64,000 nt of DNA from Ascaphus truei (taxonomy: Eukaryota > Chordata > Amphibia > Anura > Ascaphidae). The position numbers and the translations under genes are program-made. The stretch lies in the NCBI GenBank assembly GCA_036426205.1, contig CM071568.1:38162417-38226416 (forward strand). The letters run 5' to 3'. Below, piece by piece: positions 10,321-20,139 of the stretch (the first letter of the stretch is position 1; the number at the start of each line of letters is the position of its first letter). Under the pieces are notes generated by a model. It searched no databases. It was not told the origin of the DNA and saw nothing but the letters and a program-made list of their open reading frames with translations.

Positions 10321-10599
10321 CCCCTACTCTGTTTGTCTTTAAGAAAACGGCTACTGGATGTTTAGATTACAAGCTATGAGGATAATGCACCAGCATATTT
10401 TTAATACTAGAGTACATATGGTAAAAACTTTGCTAGAAATATGATACTGTACATGATTTTGTCTAAGAAATGCATTCATTTCTGCAAAAGAAAAGTTTAT
10501 ATATACAGTAAGCTCAGATATATCAACACCCGGTAAAATTGAGTTCATATCGCACTCAGTAAAAAAAAAAAAAATCTTATTACCTCAGTTTTAAGTAGG
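10321..10599. other. unassigned AT-rich stretch
   Basis: No gene, repeat boundary or motif is recognised. It lies between two oppositely oriented hairpin-array copies and contains an A13 tract near 10561. Confidence 0.3.
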
Positions 10600-10920
10600 T
10601 AAGAAAAACTCAGGTGCTAACTCAGGAAAGGTAAAAAAGGGATATAAATGTTGCAGATATTACCTTATAGAATTCCCCTAAGTGAACCCTGTGACACAGA
10701 GACACCCATGGGGAAAGGAACTCCTGCGGCTCAACCACAATAGGATCTGTCCTGGATCCTTAGAAATATGTGGATAAAAAGAAGAATAGGGGAGCACAGA
10801 ATCAATATACACAGACACAAATAAGGCCCAATGTATGTACAGAAATCGATAGCCAATGGAGGATTGGCTAATGAAATAACCAAACCACCACACATTCAGA
10901 GTAATGCACAAGGGTTAAAT
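10600..10920 (-). repeat. hairpin-array repeat, copy 2 (3' part only)
   Basis: The segment shares two blocks, in the same order, with the 3' ends of the other copies. One is AAAAACTCAGGTGCTAACTC (compare AACCCCGGGTGCTACCCCC near 31240). The other is a GGATCTGTCCTGGATCCTTAG block followed by AAAGAAGAATAGGGGAGCA (compare 31370-31425). Orientation is minus. The hairpins themselves are not included in this copy. Confidence 0.5.
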
Positions 10921-12219
10921 ACCACATTCAATGCACTTACTTGGTGATGTAGTGTCTGAATGGGGATGGTAATGATATACAATAAATTTTAAGATGGAAT
11001 ACATCAGAATTACTGTAGTAATTTACTGGCTGCAATATTTTACATATAATCGCAATTCGAGAATAAACATGACCTTTAATAATGCGTTAATTGCCGCATC
11101 ACAATCACTTTATTACTATTTATATCAGAGGCTTTTTTTAATATCTATTAATACATAACCCTGTGTTAGAAAGAACATTAACCCATTTGATGCCTGTGGT
11201 TACCAAGGTATACAACAGCCATTAAAGAGGTTAATACATTCAAAAAAATACCTATTTTCCTTTGCTACCTTAATGGCTAGGAAGCAGTTGCTATGCAATG
11301 CTTTTCTAACTGCAAAGGTAGCAAATGGAATAACCCCTTCCATACACACTCCCCCTCCCTAGGAGGCATAACTACCCACCCTGGGACAAATACCCCAATC
11401 CTAACCCCTTCTAGACTAATGACCAAATGTGGATAACAGGGCTTGTAGCCATTGCAAATACATAAATACAAGGTATTAAAAAAGCAGCACAAATGAAATG
11501 ATAAAATACATTTAAACCATAAAGCCATTGATTGTCACTGTGGCTGGCTAGGTCTTCTAAATGATGATTAAAATATACACATTGGCAATCAATAGTGACC
11601 TGTAATGGAGATTTTATAACTTACCAATATTAAACTACACTAACTACCCCCCTTAAAAACATTACTGGTTAATAAACTATTGCCACACAATGCATTACTT
11701 ACTACTATGATAACCAAGCAGTAAACCCCTACTATCCCCACCACCCTTGGAGGCTTAACCACCCTCCCTGGGGAAACTACCTTCCCCCCCCCCACAAGGC
11801 TATTGAACATTAGACACCACCAGTAATGCACGTATCACACTTCGTTGCTGATAGTATATGTACCTCTCTGTTTGGCTATTAAGTCACGTATTTCACATTG
11901 GCAAGACTGCTGCCCTTGTGTGCTTAGCATTCACTGTACTTTGGACATTTTTGCCCTACATGTAAACAGACTTTTATGATAACTGACTATTTGTTAGCTC
12001 TTGTCTGCTTGATTTATTATACTTGGTGGGTTAATCTGTATAGCACATGCTGTGTACCTATCTGCAGTGACCCATAGTGACCACGTTCTAATATATATAA
12101 TTTTTGTTCCTGAGTATACTGTTATCCTATTTTAATATAGTTCTCAATTGTAGTGTGGTCGTGGGAGGGGGGAGTTCACTTAGGGATTCCCTTCCTCCTA
12201 GTAGGCTTAACTTTTATTT
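10921..12219. other. unassigned region with two related AC-rich blocks
   Basis: Two segments, about 11270-11420 and 11690-11790, share GAGGC(A/T)TAAC(T/C)ACC and CC(A/C)TGGG blocks and look like diverged copies of one repeat. No coding content is seen. A C-run (about 11784-11794) and general AT-richness suggest old repeat debris. Confidence 0.35.
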
Positions 12220-13235
12220 TTGCCAGGCGTACCAGCCTTAGTTATCACCCAGAGTGGATCAGAGAGGAAGCAGCACTATATCCGGACACGGAGCAAGTTA
12301 GCTGCGTGCCACGAGATCCACGAGTCACATCCTACCGACGGGCTGTTTTCTTTATTTCTTTTTATGCATTTTCATTGTATTTTTATATTTGTATTATTTT
12401 AGAATTTTAACAATAAAAATTACTTGTAGCCTACTAGAACCGTGACATTGTTCTAATTCACATCTACACCAAGGAGGGGCCATCTGCTTACACTTTCCCA
12501 CTTGGAATCTAGCACCACCATTACTTCAAAGAAGTTAAAGACACCTTGATGTGTACTTACTCACACAAGGCTGTGTGAGTATTATTTAATCTGTACTTAT
12601 TACTGTATACCAGACCACCATTACCCTTACAGGTCACCATGTGTGAAGACCCCATCAGATAAAAAGATACCTTCCCCAAGGATTGCACTCACACTTGCCC
12701 GTGTGAGTGTTTGCAGCATTTGCTGCTTTTGTATATTTGCTTGGGTTTAATCCATTGGGTATCATAGAATACCGTCTATATTTTTTCTAACAATTGTTTT
12801 TAAATCTGTCCACTCCGAGGGGGACATTATCACTGGGAGCTGAGGACTGCTGAAGAAAACCAGGAAGAAAATCAAGTCCTGAAAAGAAGAAAGAAACCAA
12901 CCAAGGAAACAAAAAGACAAGAAAACCGCAACGAAACCTTGCTGTGAGAGCATTTACACAAGGCCGTGTAAGTGATTTTATATATCTTTCAAGCACACCC
13001 ACCAATATCTATTTAGATACCATACATACCCCAAATTCTTCAACCTGTGCTCCCCCTTTTTTCCTCTATATCCCTGTACAAATAAGGATCCTGGATAGGA
13101 TTCTATTGGGGTCAGAGCCATAGGACGAGAATACGAACCTGAGGGGATCTTTGTTTATAAGGTTGTAACTCTCATTGCTATATTTCCCCTGTTTTAAAAA
13201 TTTCACCAGGGAGCGCCCGGGTTTTTCCTTGTTCT
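12220..13235 (+). repeat. hairpin-array repeat, copy 3 (near complete)
   Basis: Three hairpins lie in a fixed order: ACTCACA..TGTGAGT (12559-12580), CACTCACAC TTGCCC GTGTGAGTG (12686-12709) and TTACAC..GTGTAA (12954-12971). A GGATCCTGGATAGGATTC block (about 13088) and a CACCAGGGAGCGCCCGGG block (about 13204) follow. Upstream there is a TATCCGGACACGG segment and AATAAA (12412). All of these appear in the same order on the minus strand at 31222-32316, so this is one repeat family. The second hairpin is base-for-base the same in both copies. The ribozyme-bearing 5' end seen in copy 4 is missing here. Confidence 0.65.
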
Positions 13236-14740
13236 TTAGTTATCACCCCACCCACTTTCGGATTGGCAATCTTTGCTTTACCACACGCTTCTATTACATG
13301 AAGCTTAGGTGCTCATTTGGGTATTTTTTTACACCCTGTGTTTTAAACTTTGCACTAATAAAAGTGTTTTTAGAATTTTCATCATACCTTTATCATACTA
13401 ATGGATGTTCTAGCTCTGTCCATACCTTAGTCCACACTTATTATATGTATATACTGATAGTGTGAAAAAGTGCTGTTAAGTAGGGTTTTTTCTGGGACGT
13501 TTTGGTCTACCAGTTTTCACAGTATAGTTCTTAACAGCATACAGATTGTCTCCAATTAATGTTTTTAATAATTGATGTGAGTGCAAGTCCTGGCAACTAC
13601 TCTTGTTCTTAATAAATTAACCCTTTACATACAGTATTATGCTATGGATCTGGCGCTTCTTTTTTCTTTTTTATATATATTTTATACATATATATATATA
13701 TATATTTATGTGTGTGTTTGTGTGTGCATATGTTTTTTTATGTGCGTAACGTATCATTTCAGCTACACAACTGTTACACAATTTCCATCATTACTGTGGA
13801 ATATATTTTTCTAATGGGGTCCAGCAATCCCTTCTCCATGAAATAGTATAATATTTTCTCAAGAATAATGAGATTGTTTCACTTCATAATAGAATGATAT
13901 ATTATTCCATGCTACATGCATGGTGAGACAAGATAATGCTGATTTAACTTTGTCCTTATAGCAGACTTCTTTTTTGATTCATCTTCTGTTTCAACACATG
14001 GACGCATTCATCACTGCTAACAGTAATGTCAAATGAAAAAGGGAAACACTGTCATTTTTGTTGCCTCTGTAACCTAGATGGAAAAAGTAATGAAACTTCT
14101 GGAGCAAGGCATGTATTTTCTAATACAATGCTCTTTTTAAACTATTCTGTGTTATCTGGGTTAGTTTTGAAAAAGTTAGGAAAAAGTTAAGAAAAGGAGA
14201 CTAGTCAGTAAAATTTGTTTTTGATTATAATTCAATTAACTTTTGTTAATGAATGGCTTTAAATTATTCATGATTAATTAAATGTCATTTAATTTATTAT
14301 GTTAAATATGTTAATGGATAATACACATTACATATCATTGGTTTTGGAAACTGACACTGCTCTGTCTTTTCTCAAGTTTCTGGATATGTTTCATCTTTTT
14401 AGTGAAAATGTGACAACACCTAAAACATGTTGAGTAAATGATATAGATAATCACATTTTACAACGAGAAAGTTCAATGTGCACCATGCATTTGTGTAGAA
14501 GGATTTCAAGTGATTCAGAATCCATTTTGTCTGTTAGCATCAATTTTTGACTTGTCAGATATCAGAATAACATTTTGTAAGGACATTGCAAAATCTGCTG
14601 ACTTGTAGAAAAGATATGAACAAGGGAATTGTTTATGGAACAAGAATGGTACACAAAATATACCCAAAGCTAGCGCTGTGTGTCCAGACTTTTGATAGAC
14701 AACCGATTAACGACAATATGTTGTTCAATCTAACATAGCT
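13236..14740. other. AT-rich stretch with TA/TG microsatellite
   Basis: A (TA)n/(TG)n tract spans about 13670-13735 and explains the low-complexity frame 13581-13814. Elsewhere there are polyadenylation-like AATAAA words (13359, 13611) but no gene, terminal repeats or domains. The right edge ends at the (TTTA)n tail of the Rex1 LINE. Confidence 0.5.
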
Positions 14741-14928
14741 GCTTATTTATTTATTTATTTATAAAATATTTTACCAGGAAGTAATACATTGAGAGTTACC
14801 TCTCATTTTCAAGTATGTCCTGGGCACAGAGTAAAACAAATAATACATGGTTACAAGTACAGTTACATAAATGAACAGGGTATACATTATATACAAGACA
14901 TTGCGTGCACAGTTAAAGAAAATATATA

Positions 14929-15903
14929 TTATGAGCGTATGAAACAGTTACAGACCAGGTTAAAATGTGAGACAGCTTTAGATTTGAAAGAACTTAAACT
15001 GGTGGTGGATGTGAGAGTCTCTGGTAGGTTGTTCCAGTTTTGGGGTGCACGGAATGAGAAGGAGGAATGTCCGGATACTTTGTTGAGCCTTGGGACCATG
15101 AATAGTCTTTTGGAGTCTGATCTCAGGTGATAAGTGCTGCAAGTGGTAGGGGTGAGGAGCTTGTTCAGGTAGCTGGGTAGCTTGTCCATGAAGAATTTAA
15201 AGGCAAGACAGGAAAGGTGAACTTTGCGCCTAGACTCTAGTGTTGACCAATCTAGTTCTTTGAGCATTTCGCAGTGATGTGTGTTGTAGTTGCATTGGAG
15301 AACAAAACGACAAATTGAATTGTAGAGGGTTTGAGGAGCCGAGCCATATACTATGTCTCCATAGTCAATAATTGGCATTAGCATCTGCTGTGCGATACGC
15401 TTTCTGAACAGGAGACTTAGGGAAAATTTGTTCCTGTAAAGTACCCCTAGTTTGGCATAGGTCTTGGTTGTCAGGGTATCAATGTGCATCCCGAATGTTA
15501 AGTTGGAGTCAAACCATAAGCCCAGGTATTTAAAACTAGTGACAGGTGTTAGGGTGGTGTTAGCGTTGGTTCTTATCAGGAGCTCAGTCACTGGAAGCTT
15601 TAGAAATTTAGTCTTTGTCCCAAATACCATTGTTACAGTCTTGTCAGTGTTTAAAAACAGTTTGTTTTGGGAAATCCAGTTTTCGAGTCTCAAAAAGTCA
15701 GACTGAAGTATGTGTTGAAGGTCAGAGAGGCTATGGCTGTGTGCATATAGGATTGTGTCATCTGCATACATGTGTATTGAGGCTTCCTTACAAGCTGTGG
15801 GAAGATCTTTAATGAACACCGAGTAGGGGCCCCAGAACAGAGCCTTGCGGGACACCACAGGTGATATCCAGGGGGTTGGAGTTAGAGCCTGAGATGGACA
15901 CAT
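14929..15903 (-). pseudogene. Rex1 LINE reverse transcriptase, palm to C-terminus
   Basis: The frame holds SVFIKDLPTACKEASIHM followed by the catalytic YADDT box, then KLFLNTDKTVTMVFG and FKYLGLWFDSNLTF. A C-terminal region with IIDYGDIVYGSAP and FRAPQNWNNLPETL is typical of CR1/Rex1 ends. The enzyme copies element RNA at a nicked target (target-primed reverse transcription). The true start is not here: the first residues are out of frame with the upstream RT half, and a frameshift at about 15830 (GPLLF expected) joins this part to 15809-16588. Both catalytic aspartates of the YADD box are intact. Confidence 0.85.
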
Positions 15904-16588
15904 GTTGGGATCTTCCTGATAGGTAGGACTGAAACCAGTTTAAAGCATGTTTCCCTATTCCAGAGCTCTGGAGTTTGTTAAGCAGGATAGCATGATCAAC
16001 TGTGTCAAAAGCCTTTGCAAAATCTAGGAATACTGCACCAGTGAGTTGTCCCCGTTCCATTCCACACTGGATTTCATTGCAAACTTTTAGCAGGGTAGTT
16101 ACGGTGGAGTGTTTTAGACGAAACCCAGATTGGAATTGGCTAGGGAAATTTGTCTTGGTATAGAAATCGCTTAATTGGGAGTGGACACATTTTTCCATGA
16201 CTTTGGATAGAATTGGGAGAAGTGAGATTGGCCTGTAGATTGAGACAGTGTTTTTGTCCCCTCTTTTGAAGATTGGGACAACTCTGGCAGTTTTCCAGGT
16301 CTTAGGGATATGGCCTGCAGACAGGATAGAGTTGACTATGGACGCAATTGGTTTGGCAATGGCTGGGGCACCAAGTCGTAGGAACCTAGATTGTAGTAAG
16401 TCGGGTCCACATTGGCTGCTTAGTTTTAGTTTGAGGAGCGCTTGTATAGTCTCCTCTTCAGATATTGGGCCAAATTCAAAATTGTGGGCAGTGTTGGGAG
16501 GGGGTGGGACTGTAGGGGTACTCCCAGGATGAGATTCAGGTTTGTGGTTTGGGCTGCGTTTCGCTAATAAGTTAGTGGCACACCCCAC
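15809..16588 (-). pseudogene. Rex1 LINE reverse transcriptase, N-terminal half
   Basis: Contains the RT fingers and palm: TARVVPIFKRGDKNTVSIYR and PISLLPILSKVMEK, then FLDFAKAFDTVDH (motif A with its catalytic aspartate) and CGVPQGSVLGPLL, after which the frame is lost. The reading frame is open upstream to a TGA at about 16706 that replaces the tryptophan expected in NFWKVINN, and it is in the same frame as the endonuclease. The copy therefore needs one stop and one frameshift repaired to be intact, which suggests fairly recent activity of the family. Confidence 0.85.
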
Positions 16589-16705
16589 ATAGTACTCATT
16601 GAATGCATTTGCAATGTCAGTGGGTTTTGTCAGAGTAATATCCCCCTTAGTGATATTACTTGGTTGTTGATGGTTAGGAGGCTGGAATATATTGTTGATA
16701 ACCTT

Positions 16706-17704
16706 TCAGAAGTTAGCTGGGTTTGATGTATTCTGGTGGAGATTGTCAGAGTAATATTGTGCTTTTGCATGCCTTGTTTGCCTTGTGCACATGTTCCGCA
16801 TGCATCTGTAGTGATTGAGATCCTTGGTAGTGCCAGTTACTTTGTAGCTTTTCCACAAGGCATCCCTGAACTTGTAGCGTGTGATAAGGTCAGGTGTAAC
16901 CCAAGGAAGGTGGGCCCCCCGTACCCTTATTTTGCGTAGTGGAGCATGGGTATCGCAGAGTTTTAAGAACTCGGATTGGAAATAGTCGAGCGCAGAATTA
17001 GGGTCGGGAATTAAATCGATTCTGTGCCATGGGCAGTTGGTAAGGTCATCCAGAAACTGTTGTGGGTTAAAGTTTTTAAATGTTCTAGTGAGGAGAACTT
17101 TAGGGCTTGAATGAGGCGGTTTAATTTTTTTTACACAGTACACTATTGCATGGTCACTGAAAATATCAGGAAGGATGCCAGAGGAATGGATTCTGCTGGG
17201 GTTTGAGGAGAGAATCCAGTCTAGCAAGGAATGGTTATGCGATTTCAGGTTTATCCGTGTGGGTTGGGAAATGAGTTGCGATAGGTTAAGTGACTTGAGT
17301 TGTATCTGGATTTTGTGGTTTTTAAGGTCAAGCCAATTGAAGTTGAAATCCCCAAGAACTAGCAGCTCACTCTTCTCATTCAGAGAGGAAATGGAGCCAA
17401 GAAATTGGGTGATATCATTCAGGGATTGTAGAGGGGCTTTAGGGGGGCGGTAGATGCCAGCAAGCAAGATGGGCTTAGAAAAGGGGAGGCAGATTTTGCC
17501 AACTAGAATTTCAAAAGAGGGCGGGCTTGGTGGGCAATTTAACAGTGTAAATTGTAATGTGTCTGCAATATAAAATAACACCCCTCCTCCTCTCTTTGAT
17601 CTATCTCTCCTAAAAATGGAGTATCCCTGAATGGCAATATTTGCATCAGGGGTTTTAGGGGATAGCCATGTTTCTGTAAGAACGATGGCTTTGGGTTTAT
17701 GCAT
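16706..17704 (-). pseudogene. Rex1 LINE apurinic-type endonuclease
   Basis: An uninterrupted 332-codon frame with AP-endonuclease landmarks: LTETWLS near the start, RGGGVLFY, AGIYRPP, LLVLGDFNFNWLD (catalytic GDFN) and FSDHAIVYC (catalytic SDH). It continues into the linker to RT and stops at NF* where RT should begin. In the intact element it nicks target DNA so that RT can prime. The start shown is the first ATG after the 5' region. An upstream open frame around 17888-18241 has no recognised domain. Confidence 0.85.
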
Positions 17705-18586
17705 AAGGCACCATGCCCTTAGTTCGTCCAGTTTGGGCAGCAGGCTCCGGATGTTTATATGGGTGACAGATACCCCTTTTTGGAATTTAAAGGTGGAATT
17801 CTCAGGGGCATGGGACAGAGCTGAAATGGGAGGACCTGGGTTAGGTTCAATATCACCTGCTAAAGAGAGTAACAGTATGAGTAGAAATTAGGGTAGTTGT
17901 TTGCAAGTTGTAAATTTGTGGTGTTTGCCATTTGAGTGAGCAGTGGTTGGTGTGCTGGTTTTTAGAGTCCTCCACCAACATTCAGTAGATAGTGCAAGGC
18001 TTCTGAGTAGTCCAGGGTGTATGGTGATGTTGGGTGTGGGCCAGGATGGAGGAGCTTGTAGTGGGTAGAGGGAGTAACATCTCCATGAGGCCAGGAGAAA
18101 GAAAAAAGTTAAAATACATAGCAGGTTCATGATGCCAGAGGTAGGCAGTGCTGCAAGGAGCTGTTGTGAGCAGAGTGAGTGTGAGCAGACTAAACAGCAG
18201 GTGTGTGCCTGTTCCTTGTCAAATGTTAAGCTGTATTGCAATGCTAGAGTCAGTTCAGGGTTTCAGTGTATTGTGCAGTCAGTTTTGGGAGAGACTGCAG
18301 TAAATAAGTTGTAAAGGGGTGGGGGGTTGAAATAGGCAGGTTAACAAGCTTGGGATCATAGTGTGATCTGAATAGCTTACCGTTTGTTGTCTTGAGTAAA
18401 AGAGTTTGCAGTAGATCCAGTCCCAGTCACCTCTAGTCAAACTATAGTCTAACTGTATTTATCACTTAAAAAGCTCACTTTAAATGCCTCACTGTCTAAT
18501 GCCTAATGCAGTTCCTGCAAAGATGCAGGAAAGGTGTTGGTATTATACAAATAAAGCAGTCACATGACCCTCCCCCTCCACAATAA

Positions 18587-18588
<2 letters not shown>

Positions 18589-18622
<34 letters not shown>
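18589..18622. repeat. (TA)n microsatellite
   Basis: About 16 uninterrupted TA units. It lies between the 5' end of the Rex1 LINE and a GC-rich block. The IYIYIY frames on both strands are products of this repeat. Confidence 0.95.
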
Positions 18623-18624
<2 letters not shown>

Positions 18625-18639
18625 GGGATGTCTCAGTTT

Positions 18640-18960
18640 TGCTTTTACCTTCGCTGCAGCGTGTATCTGGGAGGAAGTGTTTGGAAGGTTCCGCAGCAGC
18701 CCGGCAGCACAGGGCACCGCCATGTTGTTGCGCAATAGTAGGAGCGGTTGTCAGAGCGGAGAGGGCTGCGCATGCGCAGTGCAAAGCGCGTAAACCGGCA
18801 ACCAATCAAAAGAGGCTCGGCAAGTAAACTACAACTCCCAGGAGCCTCTGCGAAGTCACCTGATGCCAGGGAGCGAATAGGAGGCCAGGGATCGCGGGAG
18901 GCAGGAAAGGATTGTGTGGGGGTGAGACCACGCTAGTCAGAGGGCACCGGAGGAGCAAGG
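18640..18960 (+). promoter_or_regulatory. GC-rich promoter-like block (NRF1, CCAAT and ZNF143-type sites)
   Basis: Within 75 bases lie GCGCATGCGC (18768-18777, the NRF1 palindrome), ACCAATCA (18801-18808, CCAAT box) and ACTACAACTCCCAG (18828-18841, the ZNF143/THAP11-type element). There are also GGAAGTG ETS-like words (about 18671). Base composition and CpG content rise sharply against the AT-rich surroundings. This combination is typical of housekeeping CpG-island promoters, often bidirectional. No downstream coding exon can be shown. A retroelement 5' region with captured sites is the alternative. Confidence 0.4.
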
Positions 18961-19732
18961 GGAGAGGTAGTGTGGGTGCAGGGGGTCAGTGACCCACCTG
19001 CGTAGGCAGATTCTCCCTCAGGCCCCAGTGTATTCCCTGAGTCACCATAGCTTGTGGTGCTGCAGGGACGCCCTATATTGGTAGTGACACATGCCCCTTA
19101 CTGCATAGACAGATAGGGACACAGATCGCGGAGTAATGGTTGGTGACAGACGTTTAGGCCCAGGCTGCTGTGCATCATCCGTTTCTCGTGAGATACTGCG
19201 CTGTATCGGCGGATCCTGTGTGAAGTTGTTGCCAGTCACCACAGTGACCGGAAGGTATTTACTAAAGTGCACCAACACCGGTCAACAGGCGCTTATCCCG
19301 CCTTAGGGAACACTCTTTAGGGACACTAAGTGGTGTGGCCAAAGGACTGAGCCTATATACATAATTACAATTACATGGACACCGTGTGGGGGCACGCAGT
19401 GACGGGACAGTGACATTTCTCCTTATGAGATTGGCCGAGCCACTAAGGTTATATTATAAGAAGTTGGTTGGTGTGTTATATGTGTGTCATCACTATACCC
19501 ATAAGATAAGGTTCTAGCAGTATTACAGTAAACCGTTACAATCTTATGTGTGTTGCTATTGTTCTTACCCAGGGGAATCTTACGCAATGGGGATCCTGGG
19601 TAAGTGGAGTCGCTGCCAATAAGATAACTATTACCCCAGGCTCCCAGCTAGCGGAAGCCCAGATCTCCTTGAGCCAACAAGGTGTGCAGTACCCGTAGTC
19701 ACTCTAGAGCGTAGGAAAGAGGGCTACATATA
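18961..19732. other. unassigned stretch
   Basis: Moderately GC-rich at the left, AT-rich at the right. No domain-bearing frame, no terminal repeats and no tandem structure is recognised. The right edge meets the truncated LTR of the coiled-coil element. Confidence 0.3.
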
Positions 19733-20122
19733 TAAAGACAGTCATATAAGAAAATTCTTATCTGTCTCTTGTAGGGGAAGGCTTCTTTGTTCTCCTGGTG
19801 TCCACACCTTTGTGCGATAAGGCAATGTCAGGATCCAGGTTTAGAAGTACTTTCCCCTGTATCTTGCTGGCAGCATGCAGTCTCTTTTGGCAGGCTCAAG
19901 ACGTCTGTGTTCCCTCTGCCAGTCTCATCTGTGAGACTCAGGAACCTCTCCTCTGTCTGTCTCCCTGTTCCGCTCACATGTGTGCTCAGGAGTCTTCCCT
20001 TCCTGTCTCAGGAGGAGCCTTTTCTCTAAAAAAAACTCCAATCAGCCAGGTGCTGGTCAATTAACCAGCACACTGCTGGATTAGAGGCAAGTTTTCTGAA
20101 CAGGGATAAATCCCCTGTTACA
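19733..20122 (-). mobile_element. 3' LTR (outer end missing) of coiled-coil LTR element
   Basis: Matches bases 2500-2873 of the solo LTR closely (blocks GTAGGGGAAGGCTTCTTTGT, GGCAGGCTCAAGACGTCTGT, and the terminal CCCCTGTTACA). The outer 210 bases of the LTR are missing. On the minus strand it begins TGTAACAGGGG directly after a purine-rich tract, as a 3' LTR should. Confidence 0.75.
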
Positions 20123-20136
20123 TACCTCCCCTGTTT
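20123..20136 (-). other. polypurine tract before 3' LTR
   Basis: On the minus strand the 14 bases before the 3' LTR read AAACAGGGGAGGTA and then the LTR starts TGTAACA. Position and composition fit the plus-strand primer of LTR retroelements. Confidence 0.6.
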
Positions 20137-20139
20137 GTG

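Larger units (their letters stand above)
14741..18310 (-). mobile_element. Rex1/Babar-type LINE, nearly full length
   Basis: On the minus strand the element has a 5' region (about 18310-17705), an AP-endonuclease-like domain (17704-16706), a reverse transcriptase (about 16630-14929), a short 3' region with TTACTTCCTGGTAAAATATT and an (AAAT)n tail at 14741-14762. That domain order and the short simple-repeat tail fit Rex1/Babar (CR1-clade) LINEs. Damage is light: one TGG-to-TGA change between endonuclease and RT and one frameshift inside RT. Fragments of the same family occur at 4391-5026 (3' end) and 26060-26570 (5' end). Exact ends and target duplications were not resolved. Confidence 0.85.

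Noticed and set aside
13581..13814. 77-codon frame with IYIYIYVCVCVC
   Set aside because: Translation of a TA/TG microsatellite.
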